This document shows positions 9,173 to 17,542 of a DNA stretch of 64,000 nucleotides, one piece after another. Origin of the DNA: CAZZCU01 sp964652825 (GTDB taxonomy: Bacteria > Bdellovibrionota_B > Oligoflexia > Oligoflexales > CAZZCU01); assembly GCA_964652825.1 (NCBI GenBank), contig CAZZCU010000011.1, positions 17,090-81,089 of the forward strand, written 5' to 3'. The notes beneath the pieces are model-generated. The model did no database searches. It was not told the origin of the DNA and saw only the letters and a program-made list of their open reading frames with translations. Each line of letters begins with the position of its first letter. The stretch's first letter is position 1. Made by a program: the position numbers and the translations under genes.

Positions 9173-10892
9173 CGGTCACCACCTGATCAGCATCGATACG
9201 TGGATGTCGCCGACGGATATCGGTCAGATCGCCACGGTCCAGAATCCTGCCTTTATCAAGCAGGATGATTTCATCACAATCGCGAACCGCCGAGAGTCGA
9301 TGCGATGCGATAATCGCCGTGCATTTGATTTGATTAATAACCTGAACCAGATGATGCTCGGTTTTTTGATCCACCGCCGACAGAACATCGTCCAGCAATA
9401 ATAGCTTTGGCTGCCGTAGCAACAATCTGGCGATAGCGAGGCGTTGTTTTTGGCCGCCGGATAGACGAATGCCGCGTTCGCCGATCTCTGTCTGCCACTG
9501 GTTTTCAAAGCCCATAATCTCGTCAAGAATATGCGCTTGTCCGGCGACTTCTTCTAACTGCGCTTGTGTGACCGGTTGATCGACACCAAACTGCAAATTG
9601 TGAGCGATAGTATCCGAGAATAAATGCACTGATTGCTGCCCATAACCAATTAATTTGCGTAATTCACGTGGATTGATGCTTAGAATATCGCTGCCGTTGA
9701 AGAAAATAGTTGTCGCCGGCGGATCCCATAATCTGGTTATCAGATTTAGCAAAGTGGTTTTGCCAGATCCGATCGCGCCGATGAGGCCGATTTTTTTACC
9801 CGGTTCCAGGCGCAAGGAAATATCTTGTAAGGCGAATGAGCTGTTGTCGGAAAACGCATAACTTAGATGTTGAATCTCCAGTAGCGGTTTGGTGGTTGGT
9901 GTAGTCAAGGATACGGAGCTGACCGCCGGAGTTTCTTCTTGTCCGTCTTCGATATCATACAGGCGATCGAGCGCGGTCAGGCAGCGTTGATAAATAGCCA
10001 CGATCATGCCGATCGCCGACAGCGGAAACGCCAGGAAAGCGATGAAAACGTTGAAAGCCATGATGTCACCGACGGTCAGCCGACCTGCCAGAACTTCGTT
10101 GGCGCCATAAAACAACACGATTACCTGTGACAGGCCGACCAGGCAACTCATCAGTGGAAATAAAATCGTCCGGATAAACAGTAGCTTGATATTCGTAGTG
10201 TAGACCGCCACATTATCGTCGCGCGCACGTTCGACAAATGTGTTTTCGGCGGCGTTCACCTGCACAACATGTACATTGACGAACGCCTCGGTGACGCGAT
10301 TCGTTAATCGTCCCAGTGCATCCTGATTGTCGCGCGAAAATTTATGCATCAGCGGCAGGCCGTAACGCATGATCACCAGCATCAGACATAACGGCAACAG
10401 ACAAGCGAATGTCAGCCCGGCGTGAATCGTCAGCATACGACTGAGAGTGAATAGGCTTAAAAATAACAGATTCAGAATCTGCAAAATTCCAAATGCATAG
10501 AATACCCGCAGCTGACCGATATCGTTGGCCAGGCGTGAAATCAGATCACCCATGCCGAATTTGACATAAAAACTTTGCGGGAGTTTCAGCAGGCGATCAA
10601 AGTAATACTGCTTGGCGTTGCTTTCCAGCGCACGACCTGGCCAGAACAACAGTACGCGGGAGAGAGTGCGGATGATCATTTGCAGACAGCCAAGGCCGAT
10701 GATGATCAACGCCAGACGCGTGAGCCGATCGCGCTCCGCCAGATCGGCTATGGAGTTGATGATATCTTTGGCGAACAAGGGGATTTCGAGAGTAATAATA
10801 TTAGTCAGCGCCAGCGCGCAGGTGCCGGCGAGATACCAGGGCCACAATGGATACGCGAAACGCTTGCTGAAGGCGACGGCGCGGCTACTCAT
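9162..10892 (-). CDS. ABC exporter half-transporter, degenerate-site subunit (pair 1)
   Basis: The 576-residue partner has an N-terminal exporter membrane domain and an ATPase with Walker A GAIGSGKTT, signature LSGGQKQ and Walker B LLLLDDVLSAVD, where Asp replaces the catalytic Glu. The switch His is kept (ASHRLS). This pattern, perfect signature but Asp at the Walker B end, is typical of the noncatalytic-site half of heterodimeric exporters. ATG 10892 overlaps the stop of the upstream ATPase gene by 8 nt (ATGAGTAG); a TTG seven codons upstream has no ribosome site. Third gene of a four-gene ABC operon. Confidence 0.88.
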   Translation of the reverse strand: MSSRAVAFSKRFAYPLWPWYLAGTCALALTNIITLEIPLFAKDIINSIADLAERDRLTRLALIIIGLGCLQMIIRTLSRVLLFWPGRALESNAKQYYFDRLLKLPQSFYVKFGMGDLISRLANDIGQLRVFYAFGILQILNLLFLSLFTLSRMLTIHAGLTFACLLPLCLMLVIMRYGLPLMHKFSRDNQDALGRLTNRVTEAFVNVHVVQVNAAENTFVERARDDNVAVYTTNIKLLFIRTILFPLMSCLVGLSQVIVLFYGANEVLAGRLTVGDIMAFNVFIAFLAFPLSAIGMIVAIYQRCLTALDRLYDIEDGQEETPAVSSVSLTTPTTKPLLEIQHLSYAFSDNSSFALQDISLRLEPGKKIGLIGAIGSGKTTLLNLITRLWDPPATTIFFNGSDILSINPRELRKLIGYGQQSVHLFSDTIAHNLQFGVDQPVTQAQLEEVAGQAHILDEIMGFENQWQTEIGERGIRLSGGQKQRLAIARLLLRQPKLLLLDDVLSAVDQKTEHHLVQVINQIKCTAIIASHRLSAVRDCDEIILLDKGRILDRGDLTDIRRRHPRIDADQVVTDAT

Positions 10893-11616
10893 GCCGACCT
10901 GACGAGGAAGCAAAGAAGGTGTGTTCGATCAACGCAATGCGATCAATGATATTCGCCGCCGCCCAATTCGGCAGTGCCCGTATCTGGCCAGCTTCGATAA
11001 TCAGTGCACGATCAGCTAGGCGCGCGGCATTATGCGTGTCGTGCGTGGAGATAATCGTGGCTTTGCCGGCTCGTTGTCGTGCCAGCACGCGATCTTCCAG
11101 CGAGCGAATATGATACAGATCGAGCCCGGAGGTCGGCTCATCCAGAATCAAAAGCTCGGGATCGTGCAGGTTTGCCAATGCCAGCGCCACGCGTTTGCCC
11201 ATGCCATACGAGCAAGCCGCCAGCGGCTTGTGCAAATAGCCGGCGCAATCCCAATAATCAGCGGCGGCCTTTACCGCGGCTTTGGCATGTTCCAATTGAT
11301 AAAGTTGCGCTGCGTAATTGAGAATCTCGCCACCGGTCACCCAGCGTGGCAAATGCATGTTCTGCGGTAAATAGCCGATGCGGCGTTTGAGCGCAAAAGC
11401 CTCGGGCAACATGCGTTCGCCGAGCAAAGTGATGTTACCGGTGGTGGCATCAAGACTGCCGGTGAGCAGTTGAAAAAGCGTGCTTTTACCAGCACCGTTC
11501 TTGCCTAACAGAGCGACGGTTTCGCCGGCGTGGATTTGCAGGGAAATAGGCCCCAACTGAAAACCACCGGGGTAGCGTTTGCTTAAATCAACGATGTCCA
11601 AACATAGATCAGTCAT
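10885..11616 (-). CDS. ABC-2-type transporter ATP-binding protein
   Basis: A 243-residue stand-alone ATPase: Walker A GKNGAGKST near residue 40, Q-loop region YLPQNMHLP, signature CSYGMGKR (variant of the YSxGMxQR form found in CcmA/NatA/DrrA-like ATPases), Walker B LLILDEPTSGLD and switch His in STHDTH. ATG 11616 was chosen over an in-frame start 30 codons upstream because the longer form would run into the preceding gene and the short form begins exactly at the domain. It lies 11 nt after the multi-helix permease gene, its likely membrane partner. Substrate unknown; it could power export of an envelope component or a toxic compound. Confidence 0.86.
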   Translation of the reverse strand: MTDLCLDIVDLSKRYPGGFQLGPISLQIHAGETVALLGKNGAGKSTLFQLLTGSLDATTGNITLLGERMLPEAFALKRRIGYLPQNMHLPRWVTGGEILNYAAQLYQLEHAKAAVKAAADYWDCAGYLHKPLAACSYGMGKRVALALANLHDPELLILDEPTSGLDLYHIRSLEDRVLARQRAGKATIISTHDTHNAARLADRALIIEAGQIRALPNWAAANIIDRIALIEHTFFASSSGRHE

Positions 11617-11627
11617 ATCACTCTCAG

Positions 11628-12770
11628 TTATGCCCGATAAAAATGCCCGCGCTGATTCTGCTCGGTGAAACTTGGCAGCAGCGGCAGCAGGATCACGCTT
11701 AGCCAATGGGCATAAATCGCTGTGACCACAAACAAACCAAAAAGAATTAACATCATAATCTGAATCGCCGGCCGCCGGCCATCAATTTGCAAACCGATTT
11801 GCGGCAACAGATAGCAAGGTACAAACATCATCATCGGTACTTTCGCGTATAGCGACAATAATGATAACTCCGGTCTGGTTTGCAGATAGACGCCGGCTAG
11901 GATGCATAGCAGAGTCACCAACCCAAAGCTGATACTCAGTAGCGCGCCGATCACATAATAGGTTTTGACAAAAAGTTCGTGTGATACACCAAGACAGCGT
12001 TCTGCCCAGGCGTATTGCAAATCCTCAGCAAGCTGGAAAGCCATCGCCGTCGCCAAAAAAACACCGCTGGCGAATGCCGACATCAGCATGGCTGCCGGTG
12101 GCGCGCCGCGGATGGCGCTATAAATTGCGATCAGTCCGAACATGGCGGCGATCCCCAGACACAAGCGTGTCGTGCGATTGCGCCGGAGCATTTGCAACAA
12201 ACGCCAACGCACCATCACCATCAGAGCAGAGCGCGACCCCGATGTCTCACCAACCAGGTCCTTGACCTGCTCGGTCGTTGGTCGGGGGCGGGCGGCCAGC
12301 CACTGCCAGATCAGGAGAACAATCAATAATCCGATCTGCACAAGTATTGCCGTTCCCATTGGTGGTGCGATTAACCACCGGTAAATGACATACCAGGCGA
12401 CACCAAAACACGCCGCGACGATTGAGAGGTAGCGCAGGCACATAAAAACTTGCAATATCCGGGGTGCTTCGCCGAGGCGCCAGGCACTGATGCGCAACGA
12501 ATCGTCGCTGGTGCGCTCGGCGCGAACCAGGCGTTGCGCGGTTGCGAGGGCGGCGAACAACAGCGCACCGGCACCCGCCGTTGCAAAAGCATCACGCATG
12601 TTCGTAGAGAGATTTCGTACTTCCACGTTCAAGAAATCGTTGAAGACATACCAGAACGTCGCCAATAACACGACGCCACAGATTGCCACCACCAACTCGC
12701 GCGCGAGATCATGGCGCAGGCGATGAGCGGCGGCTTTGAGGCTGATGATGTACAGAAGTAAACCACGCAT
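11628..12770 (-). CDS. Multi-spanning membrane protein, probable ABC-2-like permease
   Basis: The 380-residue protein has about nine or ten hydrophobic segments with Arg-rich cytoplasmic loops (for example RLVRAER, RWRLLQMLRRNRTTR). An amphipathic N-terminus precedes the first helix at about residues 27-47. I recognise no sequence signature; the permease call rests on topology and on the downstream ATPase gene starting 11 nt after the stop. It is the first gene of a tightly packed four-gene cluster that also encodes a heterodimeric exporter, so the two transporters may share a pathway. The start ATG 12770 has only a weak upstream AGG. Confidence 0.65.
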   Translation of the reverse strand: MRGLLLYIISLKAAAHRLRHDLARELVVAICGVVLLATFWYVFNDFLNVEVRNLSTNMRDAFATAGAGALLFAALATAQRLVRAERTSDDSLRISAWRLGEAPRILQVFMCLRYLSIVAACFGVAWYVIYRWLIAPPMGTAILVQIGLLIVLLIWQWLAARPRPTTEQVKDLVGETSGSRSALMVMVRWRLLQMLRRNRTTRLCLGIAAMFGLIAIYSAIRGAPPAAMLMSAFASGVFLATAMAFQLAEDLQYAWAERCLGVSHELFVKTYYVIGALLSISFGLVTLLCILAGVYLQTRPELSLLSLYAKVPMMMFVPCYLLPQIGLQIDGRRPAIQIMMLILFGLFVVTAIYAHWLSVILLPLLPSFTEQNQRGHFYRA

Positions 12771-12922
12771 AGACGCCTGATTCTACTCTCTATGAGCCGG
12801 GGATCAAGTCGGGATATGGGTGGCACCATGTTTGCATCATCGTCGAGGCGTTACATGTGCAACTTTTGCTTCATGATTCGCGATTACGGTTCATGGAAAT
12901 GTTGTTCTAAGGAGGACAATCA

Positions 12923-13189
12923 ATGGTTTCATTACTCATGACGTTGCTGATTGGTTTTGTCGTTGGCGTGATTGCCAAAGCAGTTATGCCTGGAAATGAT
13001 CCCGGTGGCCTTATCGTGACCACGGCCTTGGGCGTTGGTGGCGCGGTGTTCGCTCAGTATCTTGGGCAGGCGCTGAATTTGTATGTGGCAGGGGAGGCGG
13101 CCGGGTTTATTGCCTCGGTGCTCGGTGCCGTGTTGCTACTGGCGATTTATCGTATGATCGTCGGTCGACGTCTGTCGCATCATCCATAA
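12923..13189 (+). CDS. GlsB/YeaQ/YmgE-family small membrane protein
   Basis: An 88-residue protein with three hydrophobic helices and the family pattern: GFVVGVIAKAVMPGNDPGG near the start, a Gly-rich second helix (TTALGVGGAVFAQYLG) and a final helix ending in a basic tail. These 'transglycosylase-associated' proteins are inner-membrane and often stress-induced; their biochemical role is not established. ATG follows AAGGAGG closely. It is monocistronic and divergent from the ABC operon. Confidence 0.85.
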   Translation: MVSLLMTLLIGFVVGVIAKAVMPGNDPGGLIVTTALGVGGAVFAQYLGQALNLYVAGEAAGFIASVLGAVLLLAIYRMIVGRRLSHHP

Positions 13190-13283
13190 GGACAACATTC
13201 ATAGAGTGGCATGTCCATGTTGCCGAGCGGTGACAGTGTCTGGTAATACATATACATCACCGCTTTTTTTGGTTGGAGTGCCT

Positions 13284-14021
13284 ATGAATGTTGCAAACGC
13301 GCTGGCGTGGAGTTGTGTTGGTCTGATTGGCTTGATGGGCGTTGGAACGGCTGATGCGCAGATAAAACAGACAGTGACAACCGAAATCGAAGTCGAAGAC
13401 CCTGCTGACATGGATCGGTCGCAAGTCGACAGATCACAGCAGGCGCTGATTACCTCATCCGATCGCGATACCAGCGCATTCAATCGTGGTGATAAAACCT
13501 GGTCATTGGTGGCGCAGCCGCTTGGTATATTTTCCACCGTGGTTAGCGGGATCGGTTTGACGCCAGGCTATTACTACAAATCGGATACATTGTTTGAACT
13601 TGATCACGTCTTTGGTGAAGTCAATTTACTTTTCTTTTCGGTGTATGGTCAGCAGACCACGGCTCGGATCAAGAAATTCTGGGGCAATAGCTTTTATACC
13701 AACGCTGGTATCGGTAGTCGCACGATCGGTATCAAGGATAACCTGAAAGACCTGACTGGAACGAAGGACGTGATTCTCGACGTGAATTCCTCTGCACTGG
13801 GTCTCGATTTTCAGATCGGCAACCGCTGGCAGTTTGAGATGTTTTCGATCGGTTGTGATTGGATCGGTGCTTTCGTGCCGCTCACCAAGATCAACGATAA
13901 AACGACTTTTCCCTCTGATGCTGACACCAAGGAACGCAAGGATGCCGAGAATATATTTAATGGTTTAGCGAAGACCACGACTTTGCATGCTCTGCGTTTT
14001 TATCTTGGCGTTTCCTGGTAA
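13284..14021 (+). CDS. Secreted protein, possible small outer-membrane beta-barrel
   Basis: ATG 13284 with TTGGAG upstream gives 245 residues and a signal peptide ending near ADA; a longer in-frame start lacks these signs. The mature N-terminus is acidic (TEIEVEDPADMD) and linker-like, then alternating polar/hydrophobic strands with aromatic girdles follow (GLTPGYYYKSD, SFYTNAGIGSRTIG, GLDFQIGNRWQFEMF). The last residue is Trp (FYLGVSW), fitting a BAM-recognised C-terminal strand. No enzyme motif or family is recognised. The stop is one base from the end of the convergent lipoprotein gene. Confidence 0.72.
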   Translation: MNVANALAWSCVGLIGLMGVGTADAQIKQTVTTEIEVEDPADMDRSQVDRSQQALITSSDRDTSAFNRGDKTWSLVAQPLGIFSTVVSGIGLTPGYYYKSDTLFELDHVFGEVNLLFFSVYGQQTTARIKKFWGNSFYTNAGIGSRTIGIKDNLKDLTGTKDVILDVNSSALGLDFQIGNRWQFEMFSIGCDWIGAFVPLTKINDKTTFPSDADTKERKDAENIFNGLAKTTTLHALRFYLGVSW

Positions 14022-14022
14022 A

Positions 14023-14715
14023 CTACGGTGTGCCCGGTGGATTCTGAAATTGTACCGGTTGCGTTACCGGTGCGGCGTTGCCAAAGCGTAAGAACGTATT
14101 GATCGTCTCGATGGCCGGCGCTCGTATATTGGCGTACATAAAGTTGTGATGGATAAAGCCGGATAGATCGACGGCAAAGTTCACGGTTTGAATACCGGCG
14201 GGCAGATTGATAATATTATTCGTCCGATGATGAAAGCGATCCAGACCCGCAACTCCAAATAAATCATGACCGTGGACCGCTTGCATAACGCCGCTGCCAA
14301 GTACCGCATTGGTGTTTTCGGCGGTGATAAGGTACGAGAGATTTTTGACTTGCATGGGTTGCGGCACAAAAGCATCCATATCAAATAAAATGTGAGTGGC
14401 GGTCAGCGGTGCTGCTTGGCCCAGACAATTTTTGATCGACACTTTGTAACGTAACAATTGATTCATCGCGCCGTTGACAATGGTGGTGCTCAGCAATTGG
14501 GCGCTTGTCTGGCCATGATCGGTGCAATCAGGCGTCACGGGTTGGGGCGTCGGGACTGGCGTTGGTTGTGGCTTGGCATCTTGCGCGGGTGTTGGTGGTG
14601 AGGCTTTTTGATTGACCCCGCCACTGAATCCCGATTGATCTTTGCAGCTGCTGAGCAACAATGTCGCCAAAACCATGCTGCTCAAGATGTTGCAGTATAT
14701 ATGCCGCGATTTCAT
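14023..14715 (-). CDS. Lipoprotein with Pro/Gln-rich linker
   Basis: ATG 14715 is preferred over ATG 14721 because GGGAG sits seven bases upstream of it but only about two from the longer start. The 230-residue product has a signal peptide with lipobox LLSSC, a Pro/Gln/Thr-rich flexible linker (about residues 40-62), and one compact beta-rich domain with two cysteines (PDCTD and KNCLG). The domain includes a His-containing segment HGHDLFG. No family is recognised. It is probably tethered to the outer membrane through the linker. Single gene. Confidence 0.75.
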   Translation of the reverse strand: MKSRHIYCNILSSMVLATLLLSSCKDQSGFSGGVNQKASPPTPAQDAKPQPTPVPTPQPVTPDCTDHGQTSAQLLSTTIVNGAMNQLLRYKVSIKNCLGQAAPLTATHILFDMDAFVPQPMQVKNLSYLITAENTNAVLGSGVMQAVHGHDLFGVAGLDRFHHRTNNIINLPAGIQTVNFAVDLSGFIHHNFMYANIRAPAIETINTFLRFGNAAPVTQPVQFQNPPGTP

Positions 14716-14947
14716 GGCCATTCTCCCACTAACGTCTGGTAAATCGGTAAATTTTGGCGATTTCTAAAGTAAAAATAGAGATTTATAAAAATTAAAAATA
14801 CAACTAACTGTAATTACTAATATTTTTTGTTACATGAAACCATTACGTTTTCGGGATGTCAGTTGCATGAGAGCGTTGTCTATGCATAGCATGTGTTACA
14901 GGCTTTCTGCCGCAACCGTTATCGCCATTCATAGCGCGGGGGACATC

Positions 14948-15175
14948 ATGAAAAAAGTGCCGACGATCAGCCTTGATGAAGTCCGTAAATCTTTACGACG
15001 TCGTGGTGGTGGGCAGATTGAGAACGCCAGTGGTTGGTGCGTGTTTGTCGACAAGCAGGGCCACAAGCGTTACGTCGTCAACGAGGATAACGCTCAACCA
15101 GTACCGTATCGCGCCATTAATCCCTTGTACGAAAGCAATAACGCCTGGCTGAATCTCCCGGTCAATTTTCACTGA
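14948..15175 (+). CDS. Small conserved-looking basic protein, unknown function
   Basis: ATG 14948 follows GGGGGA at about five bases and gives 75 residues; an upstream in-frame ATG at 14834 has no ribosome site. The protein starts MKKVPTISLDEVRKS, has an Arg/Gly-rich turn (RRRGGG), then a beta-like core with Trp, Cys and alternating residues (GWCVFVDKQGHKRYVV). No signal peptide or membrane segment. It may be a small cytoplasmic regulator, but I recognise no family. It precedes the yej operon, separated by about 95 bp containing a promoter-like hexamer. Confidence 0.55.
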   Translation: MKKVPTISLDEVRKSLRRRGGGQIENASGWCVFVDKQGHKRYVVNEDNAQPVPYRAINPLYESNNAWLNLPVNFH

Positions 15176-15212
15176 TTTGCTGCCATGGGTAGCTGTCAGG
15201 CTCCATCCTTTC

Positions 15213-15218
15213 TATAAT
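15213..15218 (+). promoter_or_regulatory. Candidate -10 hexamer for the yej operon
   Basis: A perfect TATAAT lies 53 nt before the GTG of the small membrane gene that opens the operon. No good -35 hexamer is seen at 16-18 nt, so the call rests on the hexamer and on its position. Confidence 0.35.
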
Positions 15219-15270
15219 CATCATATAGTTACATGTAAAGAACGGTCGGCGACGGCGTCAGGGAGGACGA

Positions 15271-15435
15271 GTGGACGCGGGACATTGGCAGTATATTTTA
15301 TCGTTGCTCGGCGTTGTCGTCCTATCGCTGATCGCCACCAAGTTGTTGTTCCTGACTCTCGGCGCCCGGCCGGGTGACGATGTCGACGAGACCAGCGATG
15401 TCACCGCCAGTGGGCCATCCGCGGATGGTGCTTAG
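15271..15435 (+). CDS. 54-residue single-span membrane protein heading the yej operon
   Basis: A GTG start at 15271 sits right after GGGAGGA and the frame runs to TAG at 15433-15435. The product begins MDAGHWQYIL, has one hydrophobic helix of about 24 residues (SLLGVVVLSLIATKLL region), and ends with an acidic, Gly/Ser-rich tail (RPGDDVDETSD). It has no Lys-rich signal peptidase site and looks like an N-terminal membrane anchor with the acidic tail on one side. Only three bases separate it from yejB, so it is very likely co-translated with the importer and may be an accessory subunit. It has no recognised family. Codon use in the helix and the strong ribosome site support a real gene. Confidence 0.6.
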   Translation: MDAGHWQYILSLLGVVVLSLIATKLLFLTLGARPGDDVDETSDVTASGPSADGA

Positions 15436-15438
15436 ACG

Positions 15439-16458
15439 ATGACCAAGTATTTTATCCGCCGCCTGTTACTCGTTGTTCCGACCTTTCTTGGTATTTCGGT
15501 TTTGGTATTTACCGTCACTCGCTTTGTACCTGGTGGACCGATTGAGCGCATGATCATGGAAGCGCAGATGGGCAGCCAGGGGCGGGGTGGTTCGTCTGAT
15601 CGTATCGGAGGCGCCGCGTTGTCGGACGATCAGCTGCTCGAACTCAAACGCTACTACGGTTTTGATAAGCCGGTATTGATCAGTTACGGGCAATGGCTGG
15701 CAAAGGTCGTGAGCTTGGACCTCGGGCAGTCGACGCGTTACGGTGAACCGGTCTGGGAGACAATCAAAGAGCGCCTGCCGATCTCGACATTTTATGGTTT
15801 GGCGACGTTGATTTTGACGTATTTGATCTGCATTCCCCTGGGCGTGGCAAAAGCGCTCAAACACCGCAGTGTCTTTGATAATATCAGCTCGGTGGTCGTG
15901 TTCACCGGTTATGCCGTGCCCGGATATGTTGTCGGCGTATTGTTACTGGTATTTCTTGGTGCGCATTGGGAGATTTTTCCGCTCGGTGGTTTCACCAGTG
16001 ATGCTTTTAGCGATTTAAATTGGTGGGATCAGATCAAAGACATTCTCTATCATGCCGTGATGCCCCTAACCGCGTACATGGCCGGAAGTTTGGCCATCGA
16101 GACGTTCCTGCTCAAAAATAATTTGCTGGATAACCTCGCGGCTGATTATGTCCGGACGGCGATTGCCAAAGGCTTACCTTTTCGGCAGGCGGTGTTGCGA
16201 CATGCGTTGCAGAATAGTCTGATTCCGATCGCGACGCATTTTGGCAACAATATTTCCCTGCTCATCGCTGGTTCGTTCCTGATCGAGAAAATCTTTAACA
16301 TTAATGGTTTTGGGCTGCTTGGCTATGAAGCGATCGTTGATCGCGATTATCCGGTGGTGATGGGCATTCTGGTGATCAGTGCTTCTTTGCAACTGTTCGG
16401 TAATATTTTGTCGGATGTTTGTGTCGCATTGGTTGATCCGCGTGTGCAGTTTGAATAG
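15439..16458 (+). CDS. yejB: Peptide ABC importer permease YejB
   Basis: The 339-residue protein has the DppB/OppB fold: an N-terminal helix after FIRRLLLVVPTFLGIS, a periplasmic region with PGGPIE, then five helices. The EAA-type loop is seen near AIAKGLPFRQAVLRHALQNSLIP. The GGPIERMIMEAQMG stretch is characteristic of YejB rather than generic DppB. With YejE, YejA and two ATPases it forms an inner-membrane importer; Yej in enterobacteria takes up peptide antibiotics such as microcin C and antimicrobial peptides. Spacing to yejE is seven bases. Confidence 0.92.
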   Translation: MTKYFIRRLLLVVPTFLGISVLVFTVTRFVPGGPIERMIMEAQMGSQGRGGSSDRIGGAALSDDQLLELKRYYGFDKPVLISYGQWLAKVVSLDLGQSTRYGEPVWETIKERLPISTFYGLATLILTYLICIPLGVAKALKHRSVFDNISSVVVFTGYAVPGYVVGVLLLVFLGAHWEIFPLGGFTSDAFSDLNWWDQIKDILYHAVMPLTAYMAGSLAIETFLLKNNLLDNLAADYVRTAIAKGLPFRQAVLRHALQNSLIPIATHFGNNISLLIAGSFLIEKIFNINGFGLLGYEAIVDRDYPVVMGILVISASLQLFGNILSDVCVALVDPRVQFE

Positions 16459-16465
16459 GAAGTGA

Positions 16466-17524
16466 TTGTTGCGTCGTTGGTTGCGTATTACGCCGATTAC
16501 CCGTAAGAAGTTGCAGCGTTTCCGCTCGCTGCGTCGGGGCTACTATTCGTTTATCCTGATGAGTCTGCTGATTATTATCGCTCTGGGTGCGGAGCTGGTT
16601 GTTAATAGTCGCGCGTTGGTGGTGCGTTACCAGGGACAGTATTACTTCCCCACCTATTCGGCGGTGATTCCGGGAGCGACGTTTGGACTCGACTACGACT
16701 ATGAAACAAATTATCGCGAGTTGGCGCGGCAGTTTGTCGAGGCCGGCGGCGAGGATTTCATCATCATGCCGCCGGTACCCTATAATCCGTACGAAGTTCA
16801 TACGCTCGCGGAAAACTATCCACCATATCCGCCGAATATCGAGTTCAAACATTATCTGGGTACCGATACCGTCGGCCGCGATATTCTCGCACGACTGCTA
16901 TATGGTTTTCGTACGGCGATCGTATTCTCGCTGTTGTTGATGCTGTGCAACTACGCGATCGGTATCAGTCTTGGATGCGCGATGGGCTATTTCGGTGGTC
17001 GCTTTGATCTCGGCTTCCAGCGCATTATCGAAATCTGGGCGAATATTCCGTTCCTCTATGTTGTGATCATTGTCTCGTCGGTGGTAACGCCGAATTTTTT
17101 CTCGCTGATGGCCATCATGATGTTTTTTGGTTGGATGGCCATGACCTGGTACATGCGTTCCATTACCTATAAAGAAAAGGCGCGCGACTACACGATGGCG
17201 GCGCGAGCGATCGGCTGCTCGGATGCACGCATTATGTTTAAGCATATCCTGCCCAATGCGGTATCGGTGATTGTGACGTTTATTCCGTTCTCGCTATCGA
17301 GCGGTATAGTCGCGCTGACCTCGCTGGATTACCTGGGCTTTGGTCTACCGCCGCCGACACCAAGCTGGGGTGAATTATTGAACCAGGGGACCGCCAATAT
17401 GAGCGCGCTCTGGATCGCCACGTCGGTGGTGGCTTCGATGATTGTCATTTTGACCATGGTAACATTTATCGGCGAAGCGATTCGCGAGGCCTTTGATCCG
17501 AAAAAATTTTCCACTTATGAGTAA
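16466..17524 (+). CDS. yejE: Peptide ABC importer permease YejE
   Basis: The 352-residue product matches YejE: basic N-terminus (RRGYYSF), first helix, then a long periplasmic insert of about 100 residues with the family motif YYFPTYSAVIPGATFG, then GTDTVGRDILARLLYG and five helices. The EAA loop reads AARAIGCSDARIMFKHILPNA. The C-terminus (GEAIREAFDPKK) is nearly invariant in the family. The start appears to be TTG 16466 (or the next codon, also TTG), with AGGAAG upstream; no ATG lies near. Pairs with YejB as the transmembrane channel. Confidence 0.92.
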   Translation: MLRRWLRITPITRKKLQRFRSLRRGYYSFILMSLLIIIALGAELVVNSRALVVRYQGQYYFPTYSAVIPGATFGLDYDYETNYRELARQFVEAGGEDFIIMPPVPYNPYEVHTLAENYPPYPPNIEFKHYLGTDTVGRDILARLLYGFRTAIVFSLLLMLCNYAIGISLGCAMGYFGGRFDLGFQRIIEIWANIPFLYVVIIVSSVVTPNFFSLMAIMMFFGWMAMTWYMRSITYKEKARDYTMAARAIGCSDARIMFKHILPNAVSVIVTFIPFSLSSGIVALTSLDYLGFGLPPPTPSWGELLNQGTANMSALWIATSVVASMIVILTMVTFIGEAIREAFDPKKFSTYE

Positions 17525-17542
17525 ATGTCAGGGAGATATTTT

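Noticed and set aside
14834..14947. N-terminal extension of the small 14948 gene
   Set aside because: No ribosome site at 14834, AT-rich leader and clear GGGGGA before ATG 14948.
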